Shown here in pieces: positions 25,913-37,790 of a DNA stretch of 64,000 nt; position 1 is the first letter of the stretch, and every line of letters starts with the position of its first letter. Source of the DNA: Actinobacteria bacterium OK074 (lineage in GTDB: Bacteria; Actinomycetota; Actinomycetes; Streptomycetales; Streptomycetaceae); assembly GCA_001298575.1 (NCBI GenBank), contig LJCV01000099.1:153839-217838 (forward strand). The letters run 5' to 3'. The notes beneath the pieces were generated by a model. The model had not been told where the DNA came from, did not search any database, and worked only from the letters and a program-made list of their open reading frames with translations. The translations under genes were made by a program, and so were the position numbers.

Positions 25913-27436
25913 TTGACCAGCACCGAACCGCAGACCGAACCGCAGGCCGCACCCCGCGCCGCCGACCCGCGTCCGCTCACCCTCGTGGGCGCCCGCCTCG
26001 GCGCGGGCGCCCGGCCCGCCGACGTCCGCATCGAGCACGGCCGGATCACCGTCGTCGGCACGGACCTGCCCGCGGCCCCCGGCGAACGCCGCGTCGACCT
26101 CGACGGCCGCACCGTCCTGCCGGGCCTGTGGGACGCCCACGTGCACCTCACCCAGTGGGCGGGCCTCAGACGCCGTACGGACCTGTCGGGGACGCGTTCG
26201 GCGCGGGAGGCCGTCGAGGCCGTGCGGGCGGCGCAGCAGGGGTTGCCCGTAGGGGAACTGTTCGCCGGGTACGGCTTCCGGGACGGGCTGTGGCCCGACG
26301 TGCCGCACAAGGGGCTGCTGGACGCGGTCGCGCCCGACCGGCCCGTCGCCCTGCTCAGCGCCGACCTGCACGCGGTCTGGCTGAACTCCGCGTGCCTGGC
26401 CCTCCTCGGCCGCGCCGAGCACCCGACGGGGCTGCTGCGCGAGCACGACTGCATGGCCGCCGTCGCCGACCTGCCCGAGGCGCCCGCCGCCACCGCCGAC
26501 CGCTGGGCGGCCGAGGCGTGCGCCGCCGCCGCGGCCCGCGGCGTCACCGGCATCACCGACTTCGAGTACGCCGACAACGCCGCCGACTGGACCCGGCGCG
26601 CCGCCACCGCCCCGCCCGCCGTGCGCGTGGAGGCCGCCGTCTACCCGCACTGGCTGCCCGCCGCGATCGACCGCGGCCTGCGCACCGGCGACGTCCTGCC
26701 CGGTACCGGCGGCCGGGTCCGGTTCGGCCCGCTGAAGCTGATCACCGACGGCTCCCTCAACACCCGCACCGCCTGGTGCCACCAGCCCTACCCCGGTCTG
26801 GAGGACACCCCGGACGCGTACGGCATCGAACAGATCCCCTACGAGCAACTGGTCACCCTGATGCGGCAGGCGTCCGCCCACGGCATCGAGGCCGCCGTGC
26901 ACGCCATCGGCGACCGGGCCAACACCGCCGCCCTGGACGCCTTCGCCGCCGTCCGCTGCAAGGGCCGTATCGAACACGCCCAGCTGCTCGACCCGGCCGA
27001 CCTGCCGCGCTTCGCCGCGCTGGGCGTCACCGCCGGGGTGCAGCCCGCGCACGCCCTCGACGACCGCGACGTGGCCGACCGGCACTGGCACGGCCGCACC
27101 GCCCACGCCTTCCCCTACGCCGAGCTGCTGGCCGCGGGCGCCCGCCTCGAACTCGGCTCGGACGCGCCCGTCTCCCCGTTGGACCCCTGGCTGGGCATCG
27201 CCGCCGCGGTCAGCCGCACCGGCGACGAGCGCCCCTCCTGGCACCCCGAACAGGAGCTGACCACCGCGGCGGCCCTGGTCGCGGCGGCCCGCGGCCGACG
27301 GCTGCTGCGCGTCGGCGACACCGCCGACCTGGCCGTCGTCGACACCGACCCGCTCACCGCGGACGTCCGCACGCTGCGGGAGATGCCGGTGCATGCGACG
27401 CTGCTCGGCGGGGAATGGACGTACGGGCCGTACTGA
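25913..27436 (+). CDS. YtcJ-like metal-dependent amidohydrolase
   Basis: A 507-residue enzyme of the amidohydrolase 3 family. The N-terminal beta-sandwich part (RIEHGRITVVGTDLP) leads to the first metal motif LPGLWDAHVHLTQW. Further signatures are LITDGSLNTRTAWC, AAVHAIGDRANTAALDAF, RIEHAQLLDPADLPRF and LELGSDAPVSPLDPW, the last with the catalytic Asp. The C-terminus returns to the sandwich domain (VGDTADLAVVDTDPL). The natural substrate is unknown. TTG 25913 is preceded by GGGAG, and no ATG or GTG upstream fits. Confidence 0.88.
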   Translation: MTSTEPQTEPQAAPRAADPRPLTLVGARLGAGARPADVRIEHGRITVVGTDLPAAPGERRVDLDGRTVLPGLWDAHVHLTQWAGLRRRTDLSGTRSAREAVEAVRAAQQGLPVGELFAGYGFRDGLWPDVPHKGLLDAVAPDRPVALLSADLHAVWLNSACLALLGRAEHPTGLLREHDCMAAVADLPEAPAATADRWAAEACAAAAARGVTGITDFEYADNAADWTRRAATAPPAVRVEAAVYPHWLPAAIDRGLRTGDVLPGTGGRVRFGPLKLITDGSLNTRTAWCHQPYPGLEDTPDAYGIEQIPYEQLVTLMRQASAHGIEAAVHAIGDRANTAALDAFAAVRCKGRIEHAQLLDPADLPRFAALGVTAGVQPAHALDDRDVADRHWHGRTAHAFPYAELLAAGARLELGSDAPVSPLDPWLGIAAAVSRTGDERPSWHPEQELTTAAALVAAARGRRLLRVGDTADLAVVDTDPLTADVRTLREMPVHATLLGGEWTYGPY

Positions 27437-27508
27437 TGTTCGCCCCCGAGGGGGGGTGCCGCGGCTCCGTGCGCCCCCTTGTGTCGGTGTGCGCCCCCAC
27501 CCATGGGA

Positions 27509-28677
<1,169 letters not shown>

Positions 28678-28681
<4 letters not shown>

Positions 28682-29829
28682 GTGTCACGGCAGCAAAAGG
28701 CTTTTCCGCGGCGGGAGTTGCCGCCGGGATCAAGGCGAACGGCAACCCGGACCTGGCCCTCGTGGTCAACAACGGGCCCCGTCTCGCCGCCGCGGGCGTC
28801 TTCACCTCCAACCGGGTCAAGGCCGCCCCCGTCCTCTGGTCCGAGCAGGTCCTCAAGGGCGGCACCGTCTCCGCCGTGATCCTCAACTCCGGTGGCGCCA
28901 ACGCCTGTACGGGCCCCCAGGGCTTCCAGGACACGCACGCCACCGCCGAGAAGGTCGCCGACACGCTGGGCCTGAACGCGGCCGAGGTCGCCGTCGCCTC
29001 CACCGGCCTCATCGGCGTCCTGCTCCCGATGGACAAGCTCCTGCCCGGAGTCGAGACCGCGGCGCAGGCGCTGAGTGAGCACGGCGGTGAGAAGGCCGCC
29101 ATCGCCATCAAGACCACCGACACCGTGCACAAGACGTCCGTCGTCACCAAGGACGGCTGGAGCGTCGGCGGCATGGCCAAGGGCGCGGGCATGCTCGCCC
29201 CGGGCCTGGCCACCATGCTCGTCGTCCTCACCACGGACGCCGACCTCGACGCTTACGCCCTCGACCGGGCCCTGCGCGCCGCCACCCGCACCACCTTCGA
29301 CCGCGTCGACTCCGACGGCTGCATGTCCACCAACGACACCGTGCTGCTGCTCGCCTCCGGCGCCGCCGAAGTCACCCCGGAACACGAGGAGTTCGCCGAG
29401 GCCGTCCGGGCCGTCTGCGACGACCTCGGCCAGCAGCTGATCCGGGACGCCGAGGGCGCCAGCAAGGACATCAGGATCGAGGTCGTCAACGCCGCGAGCG
29501 AGGACGACGCCGTCGAGGTGGGCCGCTCCATCGCCCGCAACAACCTCCTCAAGTGCGCGCTGCACGGCGAAGACCCCAACTGGGGACGGGTGTTGTCCGC
29601 CATCGGCACCACGCAGGCCGCCTTCGAGGCCGACCGGCTGAACGTCGCCATCAACGGCGTGTGGGTCTGCAAGAACGGCGGCGTCGGCGAGGACCGCGAC
29701 AAGGTCGACATGCGCTACCGCGAGGTGCACATCGTCGCCGACCTCGCCGCGGGCACCGACACCGCCACCATCTGGACCAACGACCTCACCGCCGACTACG
29801 TCCACGAGAACAGCGCCTACTCATCATGA
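28678..29829 (+). CDS. argJ: Bifunctional glutamate/ornithine N-acetyltransferase
   Basis: Transfers the acetyl group from N-acetylornithine to glutamate, making the pathway cyclic, and can also use acetyl-CoA. It is 383 residues long. The autoproteolysis site Ala-Thr is visible in [19 protein letters not shown]; the Thr becomes the nucleophile of the beta subunit. [10 protein letters not shown] forms the conserved oxyanion region. GTG 28678 has AAGGAG 5 nt upstream. The TGA overlaps the ATG of argB. Confidence 0.97.
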
Positions 29830-30763
29830 GCGAGTCCATGAGCAACGGAAGCACGCGGAAGCACACCGCCCTGCCCAAGGCGAAGATCCTCATCGAAGCG
29901 CTGCCCTGGCTGACCCGCCACCACGGAAAGACCGTCGTCATCAAGTTCGGCGGAAACGCCATGGTGAACGAGGAGTTGAAGGCCGCCTTCGCGCAGGACG
30001 TGGTCTTCCTGCACCACGCCGGACTCAAGCCCGTCGTCGTGCACGGCGGCGGCCCGCAGATCAGCGCCGCCCTCGACAAGCACGGCATCGTCAGCGAGTT
30101 CAAGGCCGGCCTGCGCGTTACCACCGAGGACGCCATGGACGTCGTACGGATGGTGCTCGCCGGTCAGGTCCAGCGCGAACTGGTCGGACTGCTCAACCAA
30201 CACGGGCCGCTGGCCGTCGGGTTGACCGGCGAGGACGCGCACACCATCACCGCCACCAAGCACCAGCCCGAGATCGACGGCGAGTTGGTCGACATCGGGC
30301 GGGTCGGCGAGATCACCGAGATCGACACGGGCGTCATCGAAGCACTGCTCGCCGACGGCCGCATCCCGGTCGTCTCGTCGATCGCCCGCAGTCAGGACGA
30401 TCACCATGTCTACAACGTCAATGCTGATACGGCGGCTGCGGCACTCGCTGCGGCACTGGGCGCCGAGACCCTCATGGTCCTCACCGACGTCGAGGGCCTC
30501 TACGAGGACTGGCCCAACTCCGACGAGGTGATCAGCCGCCTCACCGCCTCCCAACTGGAGAAGCTGCTGCCGGAGTTGAGCGCCGGCATGGTGCCGAAGA
30601 TGGAGGGCTGCCTGCACGCCGTACGCGGCGGCGTGACCAACGCCCGTGTCATCGACGGCCGGGTCCAGCACTCGATCCTGCTGGAGATCTTCACCGACGA
30701 AGGCATCGGGACGATGGTCGTGCCCGACGAGCCGGAGTCCGACGCGCAAGAGGGGACTGCCGC

Positions 30764-30767
<4 letters not shown>
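29826..30767 (+). CDS. argB: Acetylglutamate kinase
   Basis: Phosphorylates N-acetylglutamate, usually the arginine-inhibited step. It has 313 residues. The amino acid kinase fold is clear: [15 protein letters not shown] (phosphate-binding Lys), [36 protein letters not shown] and [15 protein letters not shown]. Starts at ATG 29826, overlapping the argJ stop, or ATG 29838 are both possible; I use the overlapping one because of coupling. The N-terminal extension before TVVIK resembles that of arginine-sensitive enzymes. Its stop overlaps argD. Confidence 0.97.
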
Positions 30768-32005
<1,238 letters not shown>

Positions 32006-32024
32006 CCCGGAGAATGAGACGACG

Positions 32025-32564
32025 ATGAGTCAGGCGCAGGATCACGAGCAGACCGCCGGGCCTGCCGTACCGCAGACCCGCACCGCACGCCACCGCCGGA
32101 TCGTGGACATCCTCAACCGGCAACCGGTGCGGTCGCAGAGCCAGTTGGCGAAGCTGCTGTCCGACGACGGGCTGAGCGTCACCCAGGCGACGCTCTCCCG
32201 GGACCTGGACGAGCTGAACGCGGTGAAGATCCGCAACACCGACGGCGACCTGATCTACGCGGTGCCGAGCGAAGGGGGTTTCCGGACCCCGCGCGCGCCG
32301 CTGGGCGGGTCGGCGAAGGAGGAGCGGATGCGGCGGCTGTCCGCGGAGCTGCTGATCTCCGCGGAGGCTTCGGCGAATCTCGTGGTGTTGCGTACGCCGC
32401 CGGGTGCGGCACAGTTCCTGGCTTCCGCCATCGACCAGGCCGAGTTGCACGACATCCTCGGGACGATCGCGGGGGATGACACGTTGTTGTTGATCAGCCG
32501 GGATCCGGTGGGGGGGCAGGCGTTGGCGGATCATTTGCTGCGGTTGGCTCAGAACGTTCAGTAG
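32025..32564 (+). CDS. argR: Arginine repressor ArgR
   Basis: A 179-residue hexameric repressor that binds ARG boxes when arginine is bound. The winged-helix N-terminal domain includes [20 protein letters not shown] and [18 protein letters not shown]. The C-terminal oligomerization and arginine-binding domain includes [19 protein letters not shown] and [17 protein letters not shown]. It is the last gene of the operon, 19 bp after argD, and closes the loop with the operators before argC and argG. A terminator follows directly. Confidence 0.96.
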   Translation: MSQAQDHEQTAGPAVPQTRTARHRRIVDILNRQPVRSQSQLAKLLSDDGLSVTQATLSRDLDELNAVKIRNTDGDLIYAVPSEGGFRTPRAPLGGSAKEERMRRLSAELLISAEASANLVVLRTPPGAAQFLASAIDQAELHDILGTIAGDDTLLLISRDPVGGQALADHLLRLAQNVQ

Positions 32565-32578
32565 GTCTCAGCGGGGAG

Positions 32579-32617
32579 CGGCGGTGCGCCTTTGGGTGGG
32601 TGCACCGCCGTTTTTGT
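32579..32617 (+). terminator. Intrinsic terminator after argR
   Basis: CGGCGGTGC (32579-32587) pairs with GCACCGCCG (32602-32610), followed by TTTTTGT. It ends the argCJBDR transcript 15 bp past the stop. Confidence 0.88.
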
Positions 32618-32619
32618 CT

Positions 32620-32660
32620 GCGGGTGCGTCGTGGTTGCTCGCGCAGTTCCCCGCGCCCCT
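32620..32660 (-). repeat. Dispersed intergenic repeat, copy 4 (short form, reversed)
   Basis: Read on the minus strand: GCGCGGGGAACTGCGCGA then GCAACCACGAC. It sits right after the argR terminator, between the convergent argR and apbE genes. The remaining gap to 32744 has no recognised element. Confidence 0.85.
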
Positions 32661-32744
32661 CAAATGCGAGCACTCGCCCGAAGCGAAGCGTGCGCCTACC
32701 CCGCCGCAGGCAAAGGGACTGCCCCCGCCGCGAAGGCAAGGGAA

Positions 32745-33545
32745 CTACCCCAGACGCGCCGCCAACCCATCCGTACACCGCACCTCGTCCCCCGCCGTGA
32801 TCAACAACGCCTCCACGTCCGGGAGTTGTTCCAGCCACGCCAGGCCCTCCCGTGAACCCATCGCGAACGCCGCCGTCGCCCAGCAGTCCGCCCAGGTGAG
32901 GGTGGGGCCCACGACCGTGACCGCGACCAGGTCCGTCACCGCGGACTTGCCGGTGCGCGGGTCCACGATGTGGGCGCCGCGTTCCGCCGTGCCGGACGTG
33001 GCCACCGCCAACTCGTCCGCCCCGGCCGCCGACACGACCGCCGCCAGCGCCCCGGGGCGCAACGGGTCCGAGACGCCCACGCGCCACGGGCGGTGCGGGC
33101 CGGGGACGCCGTAGAGCTGGACGTCGCCGCCGCCGTTGACGCTCACCCCGCTCGCGCCGGCCGCCGCGAGGTGCCGGGCGGCCCGTTCGACCGCCCAGCC
33201 CTTGACGATGCCGGTCGGGTCGAGGCGGCCCTCGTAGCGGGTGCTGAACCAGCCGCCGCTGAGCCGCTCCGCCTCGGCGCCGAGCGCGAGCACCTCGCGC
33301 ACCTCCGGATCGCAGTCCTCGACGGCGAGTTCACCGCGGGCCAGGCGCGAGACCTGGCTGTGCTCGCGGTAGGTGCTGAACACCTCGTCCACGCGGTGGA
33401 GTCCGGCAATCGCCTCCTCCAACGCCGTCTGGACCGCCCCGGGTTCACCGCCGCGCACGTCGAAGGAGAAGACGGTGCCCATGACCTCCTCCGCGTGCCG
33501 CAGCGCGGGCGGCGCGTCCGCGGGGTCGGCCACCTGTTCAGACAC
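32745..33545 (-). CDS. apbE: FAD:protein FMN transferase (ApbE)
   Basis: A 266-residue enzyme that attaches FMN covalently to a Thr (or Ser) of target proteins, using FAD and Mg2+. Family motifs are EEVMGTVFSFDVRG, FSTYREHSQVSRLARGE, TGIVKGWAVERAARHL, SVNGGGDVQLYG and TSGTAERGAHIVDPRTG. No signal peptide or lipobox is visible, so it appears cytoplasmic, unlike many ApbE lipoproteins; cofactor attachment may precede export. Its start overlaps the end of the double FMN-binding protein gene by 8 bp, giving a direct functional link: the FMN-binding proteins upstream are its likely substrates. Confidence 0.93.
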   Translation of the reverse strand: MSEQVADPADAPPALRHAEEVMGTVFSFDVRGGEPGAVQTALEEAIAGLHRVDEVFSTYREHSQVSRLARGELAVEDCDPEVREVLALGAEAERLSGGWFSTRYEGRLDPTGIVKGWAVERAARHLAAAGASGVSVNGGGDVQLYGVPGPHRPWRVGVSDPLRPGALAAVVSAAGADELAVATSGTAERGAHIVDPRTGKSAVTDLVAVTVVGPTLTWADCWATAAFAMGSREGLAWLEQLPDVEALLITAGDEVRCTDGLAARLG

Positions 33546-34320
33546 CGGCCTTGTCCAACGCGGACTGGAGGGACTGCTTGTAGCCGTTGCTGGTGTAGGT
33601 CGCGGTCGACACGGCGTCGATGTCGGCGCTCTGGGCCGTCACCACTTCCTGGTTGAGCTTGGGCACCGCCAGCGCCGTCTTCTGGTCGCTGGTGCCGCCG
33701 CTGGGCGCCTGCACCGCCTCCGCCTTGGTGATCTTGTCGCCGCTGAGCGTCAGCCGCACCTGGACGTTGCCGTACGTCGTCTGCGCCACGTCACCGGTGA
33801 CCGTACGAGCCTGCGTGGAACCGGAGTCGGAAGAACCCGAAGAGGCCGAGGCCGCCGGTGCCGCCGCCTTCGCCTTGTCGATCGCCGACTGGAGCGACTG
33901 CTTGTAGCCGTTGCTCGTGTAGGTGGCCGTTGAGACGACGTCGATGTCCGCGCTCTGCTTGGCCACCGCCTCCTGGTTGAGCTTGGGCACCGCCAGCGCC
34001 GTCTTCTGGTCGCTGGTGCCGCCCTTGGGCGCCTGGACCGCCGCCGCCTTGGTGATCTTCCCATCGGCCATGGTGATCTGGACCTGCACGTTGCCGTACT
34101 CGGTCTGCACCACGCTGCCGGTGACGGTCTGCGTGCCGGTCTGCTGCGCGGTGCCGCCCTGCGGTGACTCCTGGGCCGCGGCCCCCGCCTGCGGTGCCGC
34201 CCCCGCGGCCTGCGCCGAGGTCGGGTCGGTCGACGGCTTGAGGGACAGCAGCAGCACGATCCCGGACACGGTGGCCGCGCCCGCGAGCACGACACGTCGG
34301 ATGGGGTGACTCTTCTTCAT
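33538..34320 (-). CDS. Secreted protein with two FMN-binding domains
   Basis: A 260-residue exported protein. The signal/anchor is RRVVLAGAATVSGIVLLLSL, then an Ala/Gln/Gly-rich linker. Two FMN_bind domains follow at about residues 62-148 and 173-260. Each ends in the same flavinylation-type sequence, DVVSTATYTSNGYKQSLQS and DAVSTATYTSNGYKQSLQS, where the Thr of TAT is the expected ApbE target. The two domains are close to 80% identical, evidence of an internal duplication. It probably carries two FMN groups outside the membrane and passes electrons from the flavocytochrome encoded just upstream. It overlaps apbE. Confidence 0.9.
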   Translation of the reverse strand: MKKSHPIRRVVLAGAATVSGIVLLLSLKPSTDPTSAQAAGAAPQAGAAAQESPQGGTAQQTGTQTVTGSVVQTEYGNVQVQITMADGKITKAAAVQAPKGGTSDQKTALAVPKLNQEAVAKQSADIDVVSTATYTSNGYKQSLQSAIDKAKAAAPAASASSGSSDSGSTQARTVTGDVAQTTYGNVQVRLTLSGDKITKAEAVQAPSGGTSDQKTALAVPKLNQEVVTAQSADIDAVSTATYTSNGYKQSLQSALDKAGV

Positions 34321-34348
34321 CGCTCCAGAACTCCCGAACTCCCGTCGC

Positions 34349-35728
34349 TCACATCTCGAACGACTCGTGATGGATGCGGCGGGCGGGGACCCCCGCGCCG
34401 CGCAGTGCTTCGTAGACCTGCTGCGCGAACCCGGGCGGCCCGCACATGAACACGTCGTGCCGGTCGATGTCCGGCAGCTTGCGGCGCAGCGTGTCCGCCG
34501 AGATGTCCGGGCGTTCGCCGTCGGGGCTGTTGACCGCGTACATCAGGCGTGCCCCGCGGTCCTCGGCGATCTGCGACAGCTCGCTCCACAGGGCCAGGTC
34601 CTGCGTGGTGTTGGCCCGGTAGAGCAGGGTCAGGTCGCCGGGCGCGCCCGGCAGCGTCTCGAACAGGGTCCGCATCGGCGTGATGCCGACGCCACCGGCC
34701 ACCAGGAGCACCTTGCCCCGGCTGCGCCGCTGCGCGGTCATCGAGCCGTACGGTCCCTCGGCCCACACCCGCACGCCCGGCCGCAGTTCGCGCAGCGCGG
34801 AGCTGTGGTCGCCGATCGCCTTGACCGTGATCCGCAGCATGTTGGGGCGGGGCGTCGCCGACAGCGAGTACGGGTGCGAGCTGAACCGCATGCCCGGGGC
34901 GAGGAACCGCCACCGGAAGAACTGTCCGGCCTCCGCGCCCATCCGGTGCAGCTTCCGCCCGGTGATCAGCACGGACACCACACCGGGCGCCTCCTCGATC
35001 ACGGCCTCCACCCGCATCCGGTGCCGCATGTTGAGCCGGATCGGGGTGAGGATCCGGTACCAGATCACCAGCGCGGTCACCGACCCGTACAGCGCGTACC
35101 AGGCGGTCTGCGCGGTCGGGGTGAGCACGAAGTCGTTGCCGGTGGACAGCTGGTGCCAGAAGGTCAGGAAGACCACCGCGTACGTCAGCAGGTGGACGTG
35201 GTACCAGAGGTCGTAGGGGATCCTCCGGCGCACGCCGCCCACGGACAGCAGGCCGATCAGTACCAGCAGACCGGTGCCGATCGACGCCTTGCCCAGGTCG
35301 GGCAGTTGGGTGACGGTGCCGATGGTCACCAGGACGATGTCCTTGAAACCCTTCCCGGCCTGGAGCGCGTAGCCCCACATCGTCAGCACCACGTGCGCGA
35401 CGACCAGGGAGATCGTGTAGCGGCCGCTCATCGAGTGCCAGCGGGCGACGCGGTCGGAGCCCACCCGGCGTTCGAGTGCGGGCACCCGCGCCATCTGGAG
35501 CACGACCAGGGCCATCAGGTAGCCGGCGAGCAGACCGGTGATCCGGCCCGCGTTGAGAATCTTGGCAGTGTTGTCCGCAAGGGACGGGGTGTTCATCCAC
35601 CAGAGCCAGACCACCGCGACCGCACCCGCCGCGACGGCGAAGAGCAGCAGAGCGGCGGGTGAGCGGCGTGGACGGATGCGGCGCAGCGTCTGGCGCCGTG
35701 CGGCGCGGCCACCGGCGATCGTGGACAC
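34349..35728 (-). CDS. Ferric-reductase-like transmembrane flavocytochrome (copy 1)
   Basis: A 459-residue membrane oxidoreductase. A ferric-reductase-like domain with about six helices (residues ~30-230) carries His in RWHSMSGRYTISLVVAHVV and WYHVHLLTYAVVFLTFWHQ, likely haem ligands. The cytoplasmic half is a ferredoxin-NADP reductase fold: FAD site HPYSLSATP, nucleotide site VAGGVGITPMRTL and CGPPGFAQQVYEAL. It should move electrons from cytoplasmic NAD(P)H across the membrane. GTG 35728 has GGAGGAG right before it. The gene has its own ECF-type promoter 55 bp upstream and is followed by the FMN-binding protein and apbE. Copy 2 is at 36306-37658. Confidence 0.9.
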   Translation of the reverse strand: MSTIAGGRAARRQTLRRIRPRRSPAALLLFAVAAGAVAVVWLWWMNTPSLADNTAKILNAGRITGLLAGYLMALVVLQMARVPALERRVGSDRVARWHSMSGRYTISLVVAHVVLTMWGYALQAGKGFKDIVLVTIGTVTQLPDLGKASIGTGLLVLIGLLSVGGVRRRIPYDLWYHVHLLTYAVVFLTFWHQLSTGNDFVLTPTAQTAWYALYGSVTALVIWYRILTPIRLNMRHRMRVEAVIEEAPGVVSVLITGRKLHRMGAEAGQFFRWRFLAPGMRFSSHPYSLSATPRPNMLRITVKAIGDHSSALRELRPGVRVWAEGPYGSMTAQRRSRGKVLLVAGGVGITPMRTLFETLPGAPGDLTLLYRANTTQDLALWSELSQIAEDRGARLMYAVNSPDGERPDISADTLRRKLPDIDRHDVFMCGPPGFAQQVYEALRGAGVPARRIHHESFEM

Positions 35729-35782
35729 GGTCTCCTCCGTGATCCTCCATGGGGCGGGTGAGGCCAGTGGCCCCCTTGGCCC

Positions 35783-35815
35783 AGAGGTACGTGGGAGAGC
35801 TGCCCGTTGTTCAAA
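35783..35815 (-). promoter_or_regulatory. ECF-type promoter of flavocytochrome copy 1
   Basis: On the minus strand: TTTGAACAACGG (35804-35815), 12 nt, CGTACCTCT (35783-35791). The AAC in -35 and CGT in -10 fit ECF sigma promoters. The same sequence with the same spacing is found before the tandem-domain secreted protein (41335-41367). The site overlaps the stop of the preceding FMN-binding gene. Confidence 0.7.
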
Positions 35816-36293
35816 GTCCCGCGGAGTCCAACGCGGACTGGAGTGACTGCCGGTAACCGTCACTGGTGTAGGTCGCGCCGGAGACCGTGTCGATCTGCGC
35901 GCTCTGCGCGGCCAGGGCCTCGCGGCGCAGCTCGGGCACCGCGTAACTGTTGATCTGCTGGTCGCGCGGATTGCCCTGCGGGTACGACAGCGCCGTCACC
36001 TCGGTCAACTTGCCGTTCTCCACGGTGACCTGGACCTGGACGGCGCCGTAACGGGTCTGGACCGAGCTGCCGGTGACGGTCTTGGTGCCGGTGGCCGACG
36101 AGCCGCCGCTGCCGGACGAGCCGCCACTGCTGCTGGACGCACTCGAACTGGTGCTGGGCGCGGGCACGGAGGCCACCGCGACCGACGGCGTGTCGTGCGG
36201 CTTCAGCGACAGCAGCAGCACCACCCCGGACACCGTGGCGGCACTGGCCAGCACGATCCGGCGCAACGGGCGGTTCTTCTTCAACGCGTGCAT
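35811..36293 (-). CDS. Secreted protein with one FMN-binding domain
   Basis: A 160-residue exported protein. The N-terminus RRIVLASAATVSGVVLLLSLKP is nearly the same as in the double-domain protein at 33538-34320, and a Ser/Gly-rich linker follows. One FMN_bind domain (residues ~70-160) ends in DTVSGATYTSDGYRQSLQS, the consensus site for covalent FMN on Thr by ApbE. It lies 12 bp after flavocytochrome copy 2, so the two form a reductase/carrier pair repeating the layout of copy 1 plus the double-domain protein. Confidence 0.9.
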   Translation of the reverse strand: MHALKKNRPLRRIVLASAATVSGVVLLLSLKPHDTPSVAVASVPAPSTSSSASSSSGGSSGSGGSSATGTKTVTGSSVQTRYGAVQVQVTVENGKLTEVTALSYPQGNPRDQQINSYAVPELRREALAAQSAQIDTVSGATYTSDGYRQSLQSALDSAGL

Positions 36294-36305
36294 ATTTCCT
36301 ACGCC

Positions 36306-37658
36306 TCACAGCTCGAAGGACTCGTGGTGGATGCGGCGGTCCGGAACCCCGGCGGCCCGCAGCGCCGCGTAGACCTCCCGGGCGAAGCCGTGCGGGCCGC
36401 ACAGGTACACGTCGTGGCCGCCGATCCCGGGCACGGCCGCGCGCAGCGACTGGGCGGTGAACTCCGGGCGTTCACCGCGCGATCCGTTCAGCGCGTACAG
36501 CACCCGGCCGCCGCGCCAGCGGGCGATTGCCTCCAACTCCCGCCCCAGGGCCAGGTCTTCGGCCGTACGCGCCCGGTACAGCAGGGTCACGTCACCGGGC
36601 AGCGTCTCGAACAGCGCGCGCAGCGGGGTCACCCCGACACCGCCCGCTATGAGCAACACCTTCTGGGCGGTGCGCCGTTCGGCGGTCAGGGCGCCGTAGG
36701 GACCCTCGGCCCACACCCGGGTGCCGGGCCGCAGCAGCGCGACGGACGCGCTGTGGTCGCCGAGCGCCTTGACGGTGATCCGCAGCCGGCCGGCCCGGGG
36801 CGGCGCGGACAGCGAGTACGGCGTCGAGGTCCACCGCATCCCCTCGGTGAGGAACCGCCACCGGAAGAACTGCCCCGACTCCGCGCCCATACGGTCGAGT
36901 TGGTGCCCGCTCATGACCACCGACCAGACCCCCGGCGCCTCCCGGTGCACCGACTCCACCCGCAGCCGGTGCCGCAGGTTCAGCCGCACCGGCGCGAGCA
37001 CCCGGAACCACAGCACCAGCGCCGTAACCCCCAAGTAGAGGGCGTACCAGGCGAGTTGGGCCGCCCGGTTGCCGGTGAAGTCGGAGCCGAGGGTGAGTTG
37101 GTGCCAGAAGGCGAGGAAGACGGCGACGTACGTCAGCAGATGGACGTAGTACCAGAACTCGTGCCCGATCCGGCGGCGGGCGGCGCGGGCCGAGGAGATG
37201 CCGACCGCGAAGAGGATCAGCGTGCCGATGGTCGCCTTCAGCATGTCCGGGTAGTCCAGGACGACCGTGACCGTCTCGTGCACCAGCGAGGCGTGGTCCT
37301 GGGCGGCGTACCCGAGCAGGATCAGCACGACGTGCGCGAGCAGCAGGCAGACCGTGTAGCGCCCGGCCATCGCGTGCCAGCGGGCCACCCGGTCCGAGCC
37401 GATCCGCCGCTCGAACAGCGGCACCCGGGCCATCAGCGCGACCAGGACGGCACAGGCGTACCCGCACAGCAGTCCGGCGATCCGCCCGGCGCCGGTCAGC
37501 CAGCCCGCGGCGCCCACGACCGAACCCGTGTCCGACCACCACAGGGCGAGCACCGCGGCGGCCCCGGCCCACAGCAGGGCCAGGACGGGGGGGGGGGGGG
37601 AGCGCCGGGGCGGCAGGGGCACATGGGTGGCCGTCCGCGGTTCGTGCACGGTCGTCAT
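36306..37658 (-). CDS. Ferric-reductase-like transmembrane flavocytochrome (copy 2)
   Basis: A 450-residue paralogue of the protein at 34349-35728 with the same domain order. The membrane domain has RWHAMAGRYTVCLLLAHVV and WYYVHLLTYVAVFLAFWHQ. The reductase part has TPYSLSAPP (FAD), IAGGVGVTPLRALFE and CGPHGFAREVY. Both copies end in RRIHHESFE. ATG 37658 follows AAAGGAC at 7 nt. Codons ~20-24 are written with a run of 14 C (37587-37600 on the plus strand), which is prone to slippage and could switch the gene off. It is the first gene of the minus-strand redox operon and is divergent from the two-component genes. Confidence 0.9.
   Translation of the reverse strand: MTTVHEPRTATHVPLPPRRSPPPPVLALLWAGAAAVLALWWSDTGSVVGAAGWLTGAGRIAGLLCGYACAVLVALMARVPLFERRIGSDRVARWHAMAGRYTVCLLLAHVVLILLGYAAQDHASLVHETVTVVLDYPDMLKATIGTLILFAVGISSARAARRRIGHEFWYYVHLLTYVAVFLAFWHQLTLGSDFTGNRAAQLAWYALYLGVTALVLWFRVLAPVRLNLRHRLRVESVHREAPGVWSVVMSGHQLDRMGAESGQFFRWRFLTEGMRWTSTPYSLSAPPRAGRLRITVKALGDHSASVALLRPGTRVWAEGPYGALTAERRTAQKVLLIAGGVGVTPLRALFETLPGDVTLLYRARTAEDLALGRELEAIARWRGGRVLYALNGSRGERPEFTAQSLRAAVPGIGGHDVYLCGPHGFAREVYAALRAAGVPDRRIHHESFEL
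37587..37600. repeat. Homopolymer G14/C14 inside a coding region
   Basis: Fourteen consecutive G on the plus strand (C on the coding strand) near the 5' end of flavocytochrome copy 2, encoding a short Pro run. Shorter G runs occur in the intergenic region at 37768-37776. Confidence 0.95.
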
Positions 37659-37701
37659 GGAGGCGTCCTTTCGGCTGTTCGGCACAACCGTGCCGCCACG
37701 A

Positions 37702-37719
37702 CTTCTGAGCTCCTTCTCA
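37702..37719 (-). promoter_or_regulatory. Direct-repeat operator candidate before flavocytochrome copy 2
   Basis: CTTCTGA (37702-37708) and CTTCTCA (37713-37719) on the plus strand are 11 bp apart, i.e. TGAGAAG and TCAGAAG on the minus strand. They resemble the TCAGAG array before the response regulator. Spacing of 11 bp, one helical turn, is typical of OmpR-family regulators. Confidence 0.5.
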
Positions 37720-37790
37720 GTACGGGGCCGCCGTCGCCGTATCGGCACAGGCCAGGAGGGGTGCGGCGGGGGGGGGTGCGGTGCCGCGGA

